DNA from: Achromobacter sp. UMC71
GTDB taxonomy: Bacteria; Pseudomonadota; Gammaproteobacteria; Burkholderiales; Burkholderiaceae_B
Direction of reading: 5' to 3'
Length of the DNA stretch: 64,000 nt
NCBI RefSeq assembly: GCF_014170305.1
Contig: NZ_LZZT01000017.1
Coordinates: 1-64,000, forward strand
The notes below the pieces were generated by a model. The model made no database searches and had not been told where the DNA came from. It saw nothing but the letters and a program-made list of their open reading frames with translations. The position numbers and the translations under genes are program-made. Positions 11,300 to 19,546 of the stretch are shown here, one piece after another (position 1 is the first letter of the stretch; each line of letters opens with the position of its first letter).

Positions 11300-11320
11300 G
11301 GCAGGCAACCGGGAAAGCGC

Positions 11321-11950
11321 TTACTGGTTGCGCTGGTTCAGGGCCTGGATCAGGCCGTCGATGCCGTTCTGGTTGATCTGCTGGGCGAACTGGTTGCGGT
11401 AGTTCTCGATCAGCCAGATGCCTTCGACGTTCATGTCGTAGATTTTCCAGCCCTGGGGCGTTTTTTCCAGGCGGTAGTCCACGCCGGTGGGCTGGCCATT
11501 GGCCTGGCTGATGAGCGTACGCACGACCACGTCGTCGGCCTTGGGGTCGCCGCGGAACGGCAGCGCCGAAACCTTGGTGCTGGACGTGACGCGGGTCAGC
11601 GCGCCGCTGTAGGTGCGCACCAGCGTGCCGCGGAAGGCATCGGCCAGGCCCTTTTTCTGCGCGTCGGTGGCCTGGCGCCAGTAGCGGCCGGCGGCCAGGC
11701 GCGTGGTCTTCTGGAAGTTGACGTAGGGCAGGATGTGCTCGTTGACGACCTGGTTGATGCGGGCGGTGTTGCCCGCCTTGACGGCGCCGTCGGCCTTCAG
11801 GACGTCCAGGGCTTCATTGGCCACGCCCAGCACGAATTGGTCGGGCGCGCCGTTGGCGTCGGGCTGCGCCTGCGCGGCGGCCGAGGCCGCCAGGCCCACC
11901 AGGCTGGCCAAGGCCAGGCGCTGGAGCAGGGAAAAGAAAGAAAACCGCAT
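11321..11950 (-). CDS. mlaC: Periplasmic phospholipid-binding protein MlaC (Tgt2/Ttg2D family)
   Basis: MlaC shuttles phospholipids through the periplasm between the outer-membrane MlaA complex and the inner-membrane MlaFED complex. The 209-residue protein has a signal peptide ending near AAQAQ (about residue 29). The mature MlaC fold follows, with segments such as VNEHILPYVNF, FRGTLVRTYSGAL and VDYRLEKTPQGWKIYDMNVEGI, which are diagnostic of the family. It is the last gene of the mla group here and is followed by a terminator. Confidence 0.93.
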   Translation of the reverse strand: MRFSFFSLLQRLALASLVGLAASAAAQAQPDANGAPDQFVLGVANEALDVLKADGAVKAGNTARINQVVNEHILPYVNFQKTTRLAAGRYWRQATDAQKKGLADAFRGTLVRTYSGALTRVTSSTKVSALPFRGDPKADDVVVRTLISQANGQPTGVDYRLEKTPQGWKIYDMNVEGIWLIENYRNQFAQQINQNGIDGLIQALNQRNQ

Positions 11951-11988
11951 GAAAACTCCTTGCTGTACTGATAACGCAATCCAACAGC

Positions 11989-12801
11989 TTACTTGGTTGC
12001 GGGCTTCGGTGCCGGGGCGGCGGCGCCCTTGTCCTTGTTGGCGGCGGGGGCTTCGCCCTCGTCGTCTTCGTAGTTGGGCAGGCTGGATTCGTCGTCCACG
12101 CGCTGGCCGTTGACCATGGCGGCGCGGCGCTGCAGGTAGGCGTCACGGATGAAGCTGTACGGATCCAGCGCGACGCGGTCGATGGTGTCGGTGGCGTTGA
12201 GCAGGCTGGCGCGGGTGTCGACGACTTCCAGGCCCCACAGCGAGTTGCGCAGCGGCACGTTGTCGATGGCGCTGACGCCCATGTAGCCGTATTGGCGGCC
12301 TTGCCAGTCGCCGATCAGGCCGACGCCGTCGCGCACGCTGGACGAACCGAAGAACGGCAGCACCAGGTACGGGCCCTGGCCCAGGCCCCACACGCCCAGC
12401 GTGGTGCCGAAGTCGTTCGGGATCTTGCGGGCGCCGTTGGCCGAGGCGACGTCAAAGCAGCCGCCAATACCCATCGTGGTGTTGAACAGGAAGCGGCCGA
12501 GCGTGTTGACGAAGTCGTGGCCACGGCCCTGCAGGAAGCTGTTGGTGCCCGACCAGAGATCGCCGACGTTGCTGAAGATGTTGTGGACGCAGCTGCGCAC
12601 CGGTTGCGGCGTGACGAAGGTATAGGCCTGCGCCACCGGCTTGAAGACGGCGCGGTCAACGGTGTCGTTGAATTTGTAGACGCCACGGTTGAAGCCTTCC
12701 CAGGGGTCGCGCGGGTCCGGATGCTGCGGGGCGGCGCAACCCGCCATCAGCGCGCCAGCGGCGGCCACAGTGGCGATGCGGGAAAGAGCTTTCTTGTTCA
12801 T
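11989..12801 (-). CDS. mlaA: Outer-membrane lipoprotein MlaA (VacJ)
   Basis: MlaA removes misplaced phospholipids from the outer leaflet of the outer membrane. The 270-residue precursor has a lipobox LMAGC with the lipidated Cys22. The VacJ domain follows, with DPWEGFNRGVYKFND and a C-terminal region with PYLVLPFFGSSSVRD. The last 40 residues are acidic and Ala/Lys/Pro-rich and probably disordered. In E. coli mlaA is unlinked from the other mla genes; here it sits between mlaD and mlaC. Confidence 0.94.
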   Translation of the reverse strand: MNKKALSRIATVAAAGALMAGCAAPQHPDPRDPWEGFNRGVYKFNDTVDRAVFKPVAQAYTFVTPQPVRSCVHNIFSNVGDLWSGTNSFLQGRGHDFVNTLGRFLFNTTMGIGGCFDVASANGARKIPNDFGTTLGVWGLGQGPYLVLPFFGSSSVRDGVGLIGDWQGRQYGYMGVSAIDNVPLRNSLWGLEVVDTRASLLNATDTIDRVALDPYSFIRDAYLQRRAAMVNGQRVDDESSLPNYEDDEGEAPAANKDKGAAAPAPKPATK

Positions 12802-12850
12802 GATCAGGGCATCCCTATCAGCAGAGTTCTATTCTTATTGCAGTGCTCGT

Positions 12851-12874
12851 CTGGCGCGGAAATCGTCGCGCCAG
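12851..12874 (-). other. Perfect hairpin between mlaD and mlaA
   Basis: An 8-bp inverted repeat (CTGGCGCG and CGCGCCAG) with an 8-nt loop lies in the 84-bp gap between mlaD and mlaA. No T-run follows on either strand, so it is not a standard terminator. It could stabilise or process the mla mRNA; that is inference. Confidence 0.4.
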
Positions 12875-12885
12875 GCGGATTGTCT

Positions 12886-13386
12886 TCAATTCGGGGCTTT
12901 CGCTTCGGGGGCGGCAGCCGCGTTCGAGCCTTCTTTCTCGGCCGAGCCGTACAGGAACTTGCTGATCAGCTGTTCCAGCACGACGGCGCTTTGGGTATAG
13001 CGGATTTTGCCGCCGTCGGCAAAGTTGTCTTCTTCGCTGCCCGGGGTCAGGCCCAGGTACTGTTCGCCCAGCAGTCCCGACGTGAGAATGGCCGCGGAAG
13101 AGTCCTTGGGGAACTGGTAGGCCGTTTCCAGGTTGATCGCCACGACGGCCTGGAAGGTCTTGTCGTCAAAGGAAATATTGGCGATCCGGCCGACCACCAC
13201 CCCTGCGCTTTTCACGGGCGCGCGGACCTTGAGGCCGCCTACGTTATCGAAATTGGCCGTCAGCGTATAGGTGGGCGCAAAAGAAAAGGTGCTCAAGTTG
13301 CCGGCGCGCAACGCCAGGAACCCCAGCGCGATCGCGCCCAGCAAGACGAACAGGCCTACCCAGAAGTCGGTTTTTTCGCGTGACAT
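12886..13386 (-). CDS. mlaD: MlaD, MCE-domain phospholipid-binding subunit
   Basis: MlaD is anchored in the inner membrane and forms a periplasmic hexameric ring that carries phospholipids to or from MlaE. The 166-residue protein has one N-terminal membrane helix (about residues 8-27, WVGLFVLLGAIALGFLAL). A single MCE domain follows, with NVGGLKVRAPVKSAGVVVG and the hydrophobic pore-loop region SGLLGEQYLGL. The Ala/Glu-rich tail is short. It lies 12 bp after mlaE. Confidence 0.95.
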   Translation of the reverse strand: MSREKTDFWVGLFVLLGAIALGFLALRAGNLSTFSFAPTYTLTANFDNVGGLKVRAPVKSAGVVVGRIANISFDDKTFQAVVAINLETAYQFPKDSSAAILTSGLLGEQYLGLTPGSEEDNFADGGKIRYTQSAVVLEQLISKFLYGSAEKEGSNAAAAPEAKAPN

Positions 13387-13398
13387 GATCGATCCGTA

Positions 13399-14187
13399 TC
13401 AGTTTCCAAACATCAAGGCGGTAAGCAGGAAGTCCAGCCCCAGCACCGCCAGCGAACCCACCACGACCGTGCGGGTGGTGGCGCGGGCGACGCCTTCGGG
13501 GGTGGGTTTGGCCTGCCAGCCTTCGTAAAGCGCGACCAGCGTCACCGTGACGCCGAACACCAGGCTTTTGATGACGCCGTTCAGGACGTCATTCCAGACA
13601 TCGACGCCGCCCTGCATCTGTGACCAGAAGGCGCCGGCGTCCACGCCGATCATCAGCACGCCCACCACCCAGCCGCCCAGGATGCCGACCATGGAGAACA
13701 CGGCGGCCAGGATCGGCATGGCGATGATGCCGCCCCACAGGCGCGGCACCAGGACGCGGCGCACGGGGTCGACGGCCATGACTTCCATGGCGGACAGTTG
13801 CTCGCCGGCCTTCATCAGGCCAATTTCGGCGGTCAGCGAGGTGCCGGCGCGGCCGGCGAACAGCAGCGCCGTCACCACGGGGCCCAGCTCGCGCACCAGC
13901 GACAGCGCGACCAGCAGGCCCAGCGATTCCGAGGCGCCGTAGCGGTTCAGCGTGTAGTAGCCCTGCAGGCCCAGCACGAAGCCCACGAACATGCCGGACA
14001 CGGCGATGATCAGCAACGAGTAGTTGCCGATGAAATGCACTTGCTGCGACACCAGCCGCGGACGCGACAGCGCGATGCCGCTGCGCGCCAGCATGGCGCC
14101 GAAGAAACGGGTGAAGCCGCCGATGCCGGTGATGCGGTTGCGCACCCAGCCGCCCAGCGCGCCGATGGCATTGTTCGATTCGGTCAT
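13399..14187 (-). CDS. mlaE: MlaE, ABC transporter permease for phospholipids
   Basis: MlaE is the integral membrane permease of the MlaFED complex. The 262-residue protein shows several hydrophobic helices. It has the family blocks FIGNYSLLIIAVSGMFVGFVLG (19 residues after its first three) and LGPVVTALLFAGRAGTSLTAEIG, plus EQLSAMEVMAVDPVRRVLVPR. The ATG at 14187 overlaps the mlaF stop by 4 bp, which is why I prefer it to an in-frame start ten codons earlier. Confidence 0.95.
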   Translation of the reverse strand: MTESNNAIGALGGWVRNRITGIGGFTRFFGAMLARSGIALSRPRLVSQQVHFIGNYSLLIIAVSGMFVGFVLGLQGYYTLNRYGASESLGLLVALSLVRELGPVVTALLFAGRAGTSLTAEIGLMKAGEQLSAMEVMAVDPVRRVLVPRLWGGIIAMPILAAVFSMVGILGGWVVGVLMIGVDAGAFWSQMQGGVDVWNDVLNGVIKSLVFGVTVTLVALYEGWQAKPTPEGVARATTRTVVVGSLAVLGLDFLLTALMFGN

Positions 14188-15026
14188 GCGCGGCGCCCCT
14201 GTTGTTGCGAAAGCCATTTCTGGAAAGCCGGCGTTTCGGGGTACTGGAATGCGACGGGGCCGTCGGGTTCGCCCTTGAGGAATTGCTGGACGTAGGGGTC
14301 CTGCGAGGCCGACAGGCTGTCGGGGCTGCCCGAGGCCTTGAGCTGGCCCTGCCCCACCAGGTAGACCTGGTCGGCGATGGCGAAGGACTCGTGCACGTCG
14401 TGCGTGATCAGCACCGACGCGCAGCCCAGGCGGTCGGCCAGGCTGCGGATCAGGCGGGCGGTGATGCCCAGCGAGATCGGGTCCAGGCCGGCGAAGGGTT
14501 CGTCGTACAGAATGAGTTCGGGTTCCAGCACCACGGCGCGGGCCAGCGCCACGCGGCGGGCCATGCCGCCGGAGATTTCAGCCACCTTCAGGTGGGCCGC
14601 GGCGCGCAGGCCCACGGCGTCCAGCTTGTCCAGGACGCGGGCGGTGATGTCGGCTTCGGACAGCTGCGTATGTTCGCGTAGCGGAAACGCGACGTTTTCG
14701 AAGACGTTCAGGTCGGTGAACAGCGCGCCCTGCTGGAACAGCACGCCCATGCGCTTGCGCAGGCCCTGCAGTTCGGCGGCGGTGGCGCGGGCGATGTCCT
14801 GGCCGAACGCCAGCACGGTGCCTTGCTGGGCGATGAGCTGGCCGGTGGCCGCGCGCAGCAGCGTGGTCTTGCCGGACCCGGAGCCGCCCATGATGGCGAC
14901 CACCTGGCCCGGGCGCGCTTCCATGGAAATGTCGCGCAAGACGGTGAAATCACCGTAGCCGAGCGCCACGCCTTGCAGGCGCAGGGCGAATTCCGGGGAG
15001 CTGCTGGTTTGAGCGGGCATGGGCAA
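14184..15026 (-). CDS. mlaF: MlaF, phospholipid transporter ATP-binding protein
   Basis: MlaF is the cytoplasmic ATPase of the Mla phospholipid transport system. The 280 residues contain Walker A MGGSGSGKTT, the signature ISGGMARR, Walker B LILYDEPFAGLDP and the switch LITHDVHES. The N-terminus has two nearby in-frame ATG codons (MPMPAQ), so the start may shift by two residues. It is the first gene of the mla group, downstream of a likely promoter near 15.18 kb. The usual partner MlaB (a STAS protein that activates MlaF in E. coli) is not present nearby. Confidence 0.95.
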   Translation of the reverse strand: MPMPAQTSSSPEFALRLQGVALGYGDFTVLRDISMEARPGQVVAIMGGSGSGKTTLLRAATGQLIAQQGTVLAFGQDIARATAAELQGLRKRMGVLFQQGALFTDLNVFENVAFPLREHTQLSEADITARVLDKLDAVGLRAAAHLKVAEISGGMARRVALARAVVLEPELILYDEPFAGLDPISLGITARLIRSLADRLGCASVLITHDVHESFAIADQVYLVGQGQLKASGSPDSLSASQDPYVQQFLKGEPDGPVAFQYPETPAFQKWLSQQQGRRA

Positions 15027-15179
15027 CGAACGGGTGTTTCGGTGGCGGATGCCCTGCTGACGCGCTCATGCGCGGCGGTCAACCAGCCGGCGCGAGCGAG
15101 ACAGGCTGCGTCGGGAAGCGCCCTGTTACTCATATGCCGGGGACAAAAGACGGACTGTTGCACCCAGCGGCGAGGGGCC

Positions 15180-15185
15180 ATTGTA
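15180..15185 (-). promoter_or_regulatory. Putative -10 element of the mla operon
   Basis: The minus strand reads TACAAT, a near-consensus -10 hexamer, about 155 bp upstream of mlaF. The sequence at -35 spacing is weak, which suggests the promoter may need an activator or that I have mis-assigned it. Confidence 0.35.
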
Positions 15186-15200
15186 GCCCGACGATTTGTC

Positions 15201-15213
15201 ATCGCAGTGCGAT
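15201..15213. promoter_or_regulatory. Perfect palindrome overlapping the putative mla -35 region
   Basis: ATCGCA-G-TGCGAT is a perfect 13-bp palindrome, located where the -35 hexamer of the putative mla promoter would be. It resembles an operator for a dimeric regulator. No regulator gene in the window is obviously linked to it. Confidence 0.35.
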
Positions 15214-15293
15214 ATGCCTGCCCGTGGAACAGTGTTTTCGCCCTGGGGAACAATGGCCGGGCCTCCGGCGGCGGCGGCCTGGCCATCCGAAGG

Positions 15294-16355
15294 TCAATCG
15301 CGGGCGCGGGCTGCGGCCGTTTCGTGCACCAATCGGGCGATCAGCGCCGCCGTGCTTTCGCGCCGCGCCAGCGGGGCACCCTGGCCCGCCCACAGGGACA
15401 GAACCGCGACATTGCCGGCCTTGCCGCCGGCAGTGCGCATGGGCCGGGTCAGGGCATTCTGCAGGGGGTACGGCAGGATATCGTCCGATAGTTGGTCGGC
15501 GTCCCGCATGAAGGAATTGACGATGCCGCGCGCCGGGCGGCCGGAAAACGCCCGGGTCACCCGCGACTGCTCGGCCCGCGAGGCGGGCAGCACCGCCTTG
15601 TAGGCGTCGCCGATGCCGGCTTCGTCGGTGGTCAGGAAGGCCGTTCCCATCTGCGCGGCGTCCGCGCCCAGGGCCAGGGCGGCGGCGATGCCGCGGCCGT
15701 CCATGATGCCGCCCGAGGCGATGACCGGCACCGACACCGCATCGGCGACCTGGGGCACCAGCGCCATGGTGCCGATCAGGGAATGCTCGAATTCGTCCAG
15801 GAAGGTGCCGCGGTGGCCGCCGGCTTCGGCGCCCTGGGCCACGATGGCGTCCACGCCGTCCTGCTCCAGCGCCACGGCCTCGCGCACCGTGGTGGCGGTG
15901 CCTACCGTCAGGATGCCCAGTTCGCGGCAGCGCGCCAGGGTGTCGGCGGGCATGCGGCCGAAGGTGAAGCTGAACACCGCCGGGCGCGCCCGCAGCACGG
16001 CCTCGATCTGGCCGGGCAGCGGGTCCGCTTGCGGACCGGGGGCGGCCGGCGCCGGCAGGCCCAGCTGCGCGTGGTAGCGGGCCAGCAGGTCCAGCATGCG
16101 GTCGGCATTGCCGCCGTAGGGCTGTTCGGGCACCGAGGCGAACAGATTGATGGCGAACGGCCGGCCGGTCCGCTCGCGGATGGCGGCGGCCGTGGTTTCG
16201 ATCTGTTCGGGGCTCAGGTAGGCCGCGCCAAGCGATCCCAGCACGCCCGCCTTCGCGGCTTCGGACACCAGCTCCACCGTCGTCGCGCCGCCGGCCATGG
16301 GCGCCTGGATGATGGGATGGTCAAGCTTGAGCCGTTCGAGAAGGCGGGATGGCAT
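15294..16355 (-). CDS. Nitronate monooxygenase / 2-nitropropane dioxygenase-like FMN enzyme
   Basis: This is a TIM-barrel FMN enzyme of the nitronate monooxygenase family, which oxidises toxic nitronates to carbonyl compounds and nitrite. The 353-residue protein starts MPSRLLERLKLDHPIIQAPM. It carries the family motifs QGAEAGGHRG (with the catalytic-type His) and VIASGGIMDGRGIAAALALGA for FMN phosphate binding. The start at 16355 was chosen by fit to the family. It is 20 bp after a Bug-type binding protein gene on the same strand, so the two are probably one operon. Confidence 0.88.
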   Translation of the reverse strand: MPSRLLERLKLDHPIIQAPMAGGATTVELVSEAAKAGVLGSLGAAYLSPEQIETTAAAIRERTGRPFAINLFASVPEQPYGGNADRMLDLLARYHAQLGLPAPAAPGPQADPLPGQIEAVLRARPAVFSFTFGRMPADTLARCRELGILTVGTATTVREAVALEQDGVDAIVAQGAEAGGHRGTFLDEFEHSLIGTMALVPQVADAVSVPVIASGGIMDGRGIAAALALGADAAQMGTAFLTTDEAGIGDAYKAVLPASRAEQSRVTRAFSGRPARGIVNSFMRDADQLSDDILPYPLQNALTRPMRTAGGKAGNVAVLSLWAGQGAPLARRESTAALIARLVHETAAARARD

Positions 16356-16375
16356 GGGAATACTCCTGGTTGGGT

Positions 16376-17353
16376 TTACTGGAGCTGGATGTTTCCAGCC
16401 TTGATGACGTGGGCCCATTTGGCCGTTTCGCTCTTGATGAAGGCGCCGAATTCCTCGGGCGTGCCGCCGCCGGCCTGGCTGCCGGTGTCGGCGATGGCCT
16501 TCTGCACGTCGGCCTCCTTGAGGATGCGGTTCAGCTCGGCGTTGAGCTTGGCGATGATGGGCGCCGGGGTGCCGGCGGGGGCGACGATGCCCTGCCAGTT
16601 ATACGACTCGAAGCCCGGCAGGCCGGATTCGGCCATGGTGGGCACGTCGGGCAGCACCGCCAGGCGCTGGGCCGAGGTCACGGCGATGGGGTGGATTTTC
16701 TTGCCCTGGATGGCCGGCAAGGCGGAATAGCCCATCTCGAACATCATCGAGATATGACCGCCCATCAGGTCGGTCGCGGCCAGGCTGCCGCCCTTGTACG
16801 GCACATGCACGATGTCGATCTTGGCCTGTTCGCGGAACATTTCGCCGGACAGGTGGTGCGCGCCGCCCACGCCCGACGACCCGAACGACAGCTTGCCCGG
16901 CTGCTTCTTGGCCATGGCGATCAGGTCGGCCAGCGTCTTGACCGGCAGCTCGTTGTTGACGCTGAGCACCAGCGGGCTGTTCTCGATCAGGATGACGGGT
17001 GCCAGGTCCTTGACCGGGTCGTACGGCATTTCCTTCATCAGCGACGGGTTGACCGCCATCGGCGCCAGATTGCCGGTGCCGATGGTGTAGCCGTCCGGCG
17101 CCGCCTTGGCGATCAGGTTGGTGCCGACGACGCCGCCCGCGCCCGCCTTGTTTTCCACCACGATCGGCTGGCCCAGCGATTCGCCCAGCTTGCGCGCCAG
17201 GAGGCGCACGCGGGTATCGGCAAAGCCGCCCGGGGCGTAGGGCACGATCATGGTGATGGGTTTGGCAGGCCAGTCGGCGGTCTGGGCCTGGGCGGGGCCG
17301 CTGAAGGCGGCGAAGGCCGCCAGGGCGGCGACCAGGGGGCGTAGCGATTTCAT
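16376..17353 (-). CDS. Bug/TctC-family periplasmic solute-binding protein
   Basis: This is a periplasmic binding protein of the tripartite tricarboxylate (Bug) family, which is greatly expanded in Bordetella and Achromobacter. The 325-residue precursor has a signal peptide ending at AQAQ (about residue 24). It then has DWPAKPITMIVPYAPGGFAD and VVENKAGAGGVVGTNL, the two ligand-binding blocks of the family. No TctA/TctB membrane genes are adjacent, as is usual for orphan Bug proteins. The ligand, probably an organic acid, cannot be read from sequence. Confidence 0.93.
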   Translation of the reverse strand: MKSLRPLVAALAAFAAFSGPAQAQTADWPAKPITMIVPYAPGGFADTRVRLLARKLGESLGQPIVVENKAGAGGVVGTNLIAKAAPDGYTIGTGNLAPMAVNPSLMKEMPYDPVKDLAPVILIENSPLVLSVNNELPVKTLADLIAMAKKQPGKLSFGSSGVGGAHHLSGEMFREQAKIDIVHVPYKGGSLAATDLMGGHISMMFEMGYSALPAIQGKKIHPIAVTSAQRLAVLPDVPTMAESGLPGFESYNWQGIVAPAGTPAPIIAKLNAELNRILKEADVQKAIADTGSQAGGGTPEEFGAFIKSETAKWAHVIKAGNIQLQ

Positions 17354-17371
17354 GCTGGGTGACTCCTCGTT

Positions 17372-18592
17372 CTAATGTGATGGTTCCTGGGAACCGATCG
17401 CATTATGCCCAGCGTTCTTGCCGGCGGTGCTGATATTTCCCAAGCGCCAGGCCGACAGCGCCAGCAGCGCCGCGCCGCCCGCCAGCACCTGCGGCAGGCC
17501 CGCGCCAAAGCGCGCCGCGCCGGACGCCAGCAACGGCCCCAGGATCTGGCCGGCCGCGAACGCCGACGTCATGACGGCCGCGGCCCGCGGCGCCGCCGGC
17601 CCGGCCAGCCGCTGGGCGGTCAGCATGCCCGCCTGGGTGATGACCATGAACGTGCCGCCCACCAGCAGCGCGGCAACAATGACCGCCGCAATGTTGTGCC
17701 AGACCGCCACGGCCAGCATGCCCAGGGCCATCACGGCCTGCGCGCCGCGCCACACCGACTTGTCGTCCCGCGCCTGCGCCACGCGCGGCGCCAGCAGGCA
17801 GGACAGCGCGGCGGCCAGGCCGAACAGGGGCCAGGCCCAGCCGAACACGGCGGGATCGGGAATGATCTCGCGGGCCATGGCGGGCAGGAATGTGGCGGGG
17901 ATGATGTAGCCGGCGCCGAAGATGCCGTAGTGCAGCGCCAGCCGGCCAATGCCCGGCGGCAGGCGGGCGGGCGCGGCGGCGGCGTCCAGGCGGGCCTTGG
18001 CGTCGGCGCGCTGCAGGCGCGGCCAGGCCAGACCGGACAGCGCCAGGGTCAGGACTCCCAGCACGATCCAGTTGCCGTTGGCGTCGGCGCCCGCGGCCAT
18101 CAGGGCCAGGCAGGCCAGGCCTGTCAGGGCGATGCCGGCGCCGACGCCGGCGTAGGTGATGGCCGCGACCGCCGGGCCGCGCGGATCGCAGGCAGCGACG
18201 GGGCGCGCGGCGGCGATGCAGATGAATGCGCTGGCGCTGGCATAGCCGGCCGCCAGCCGCAGCAGGCTCCAGGCCAGCACGCCGTGGAATCCGGGCATGG
18301 CCAGGGTCAACAGGCCCACGGCCAGCAGGCTGGCGGCCAGCATGGCGCGCGGGTGCCGCGGCGGGCGCACGGCCGCGGTCAGCGCGCCCAGCAGATAGCC
18401 CGCATAGTTGGCCGACGCCAGCCAGCTGCCCTGCGCCAGCGACAAGCCGGCTTCCTGGGCCATCAAGGGCCAGACGGGCGTGAAGGCGAAGCGGCCGATG
18501 CCCATGGCGGCGGCCAGCGCCAGCGCGGCGGGCCAGGCCAGGGAGGCGGCCCCGCGCGGGCGGACGGAATCGGGGTGGGTGGCTATTGACAT
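17372..18592 (-). CDS. YbfB/YjiJ-family MFS transporter
   Basis: This is a 12-helix major facilitator transporter of unknown substrate. The protein of about 406 residues has the family-typical N-terminal block AAMGIGRFAFTPVWPLM and the segment ASANYAGYLLGAL. I prefer the ATG at 18592 to the in-frame GTG three codons upstream. It lies 18 bp upstream of the Bug gene and is transcribed away from a LysR regulator. The MFS, Bug and nitronate monooxygenase genes may form one LysR-controlled unit. Confidence 0.85.
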   Translation of the reverse strand: MSIATHPDSVRPRGAASLAWPAALALAAAMGIGRFAFTPVWPLMAQEAGLSLAQGSWLASANYAGYLLGALTAAVRPPRHPRAMLAASLLAVGLLTLAMPGFHGVLAWSLLRLAAGYASASAFICIAAARPVAACDPRGPAVAAITYAGVGAGIALTGLACLALMAAGADANGNWIVLGVLTLALSGLAWPRLQRADAKARLDAAAAPARLPPGIGRLALHYGIFGAGYIIPATFLPAMAREIIPDPAVFGWAWPLFGLAAALSCLLAPRVAQARDDKSVWRGAQAVMALGMLAVAVWHNIAAVIVAALLVGGTFMVITQAGMLTAQRLAGPAAPRAAAVMTSAFAAGQILGPLLASGAARFGAGLPQVLAGGAALLALSAWRLGNISTAGKNAGHNAIGSQEPSH

Positions 18593-18638
18593 AGCTCCCA
18601 CTCTACGGCTGTACTAATATCCTGAATAGTGAATTATT

Positions 18639-18654
18639 AAGAACATGAGTTCTT
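18639..18654. promoter_or_regulatory. Inverted repeat in the MFS-lysR divergent region
   Basis: AAGAAC-ATGA-GTTCTT is a perfect 6-bp inverted repeat immediately before the lysR start and about 50 bp upstream of the MFS gene. LysR-type regulators bind such dyads between divergent genes, so this is a likely operator for autoregulation. Confidence 0.45.
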
Positions 18655-18657
18655 GAA

Positions 18658-19530
18658 ATGAGAAACTTAGACTTGGACGCGTTGCAGATCTTCAAGGCGG
18701 TAGCCGACCACGGCGGCGTGGCGCGCGCCGCGGCCCACCTGAACCGGGTGCAGTCCAATGTGTCGACGCGCCTGAAGCAGCTGGAAGCCTCGCTGGCCGC
18801 GCCGCTGTTCCGGCGCCAGAACCGGCGCCTGGTGCTGTCCGACCAGGGGCGCGTGCTGCTGTCGTACGCCGACCGGCTGCTGCGCCTGTCCGACGAAGCC
18901 CAGGCGGCGGTGCGCGACGGTGCGCCGCAGGGGTTGCTGCGCATCGGCACCATGGAAAGCACGGCCGCGGCGCGCCTGCCGCCGATCCTGGCGGCCTATC
19001 ACGCGGCCTGGCCGCAGGTGCGCATCGAACTGGTCACCGGTACGTCGGGCGCGCTGGCGGCCAAGGTGCGCAACTACGAGATCGAAGCCGCGTTCGTGGC
19101 CGAGCCTTTCGATGCGCAGGGGCTGGCCGAAATGGCGGCCTTCCAGGAAGAACTGGCGCTGATCTCGCCGCTGGCCTGGCCCGAGATCCGCGGCCCCAAG
19201 GACGTCGGCGACCGCAGCGTGATCGCGTTCGCCACCGGCTGCTCGTACCGCCGCATCCTGGAATCCTGGTTCGGCCAGGCGGGCGTGGCGCCGGGCAAGG
19301 TCATGGAATTCGCGTCGTATCACGCCATCGTGGCCTGCGTGGCCGCGGGATCCGGCGTGGCGATCGTGCCGCGCTCGGTGCTGGCGGTGCTGGGGGGCGA
19401 ATCATCGCTGCGCGTAACGCCGCTGTCCGGCCCGCATGGCCGCGCGCAAACGCAGCTGGTCTGGCGCGCAGAAGACGAAACGCCTGCATTGCAGGCGTTT
19501 CAGGAACTGCTGGCGCAGCGCCGCCAGTAG
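18658..19530 (+). CDS. LysR-family transcriptional regulator
   Basis: This is a DNA-binding regulator with an N-terminal winged helix (residues 1-60: LDALQIFKAVADHGGVARAA then SNVSTRLKQLE) and a C-terminal effector-binding domain. The 290-residue length is typical. It is divergent from an MFS transporter, which suggests it controls that gene and the downstream Bug and nitronate monooxygenase genes. The effector is unknown. The 3' end of the gene contains a perfect long palindrome that may serve the convergent ompW gene as a terminator. Confidence 0.93.
   Translation: MRNLDLDALQIFKAVADHGGVARAAAHLNRVQSNVSTRLKQLEASLAAPLFRRQNRRLVLSDQGRVLLSYADRLLRLSDEAQAAVRDGAPQGLLRIGTMESTAAARLPPILAAYHAAWPQVRIELVTGTSGALAAKVRNYEIEAAFVAEPFDAQGLAEMAAFQEELALISPLAWPEIRGPKDVGDRSVIAFATGCSYRRILESWFGQAGVAPGKVMEFASYHAIVACVAAGSGVAIVPRSVLAVLGGESSLRVTPLSGPHGRAQTQLVWRAEDETPALQAFQELLAQRRQ
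19477..19501 (-). terminator. Long perfect palindrome inside the lysR 3' end, possible ompW terminator
   Basis: Arms GAAACGCCTGCA and TGCAGGCGTTTC flank a single base, giving a 12-bp perfect stem. On the minus strand it lies about 46 bp beyond the ompW stop and is followed by a T-containing stretch (GTTTCGTCTTCT). It would be an efficient hairpin for ending ompW transcription although it is coding on the other strand. Confidence 0.45.
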
Positions 19531-19546
19531 CGGCGGCGCGGGTTCG

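Noticed and set aside
15262..15284. Imperfect hairpin after the nitronate monooxygenase gene
   Set aside because: The stem has mismatches and no T-run; not enough to call a terminator.
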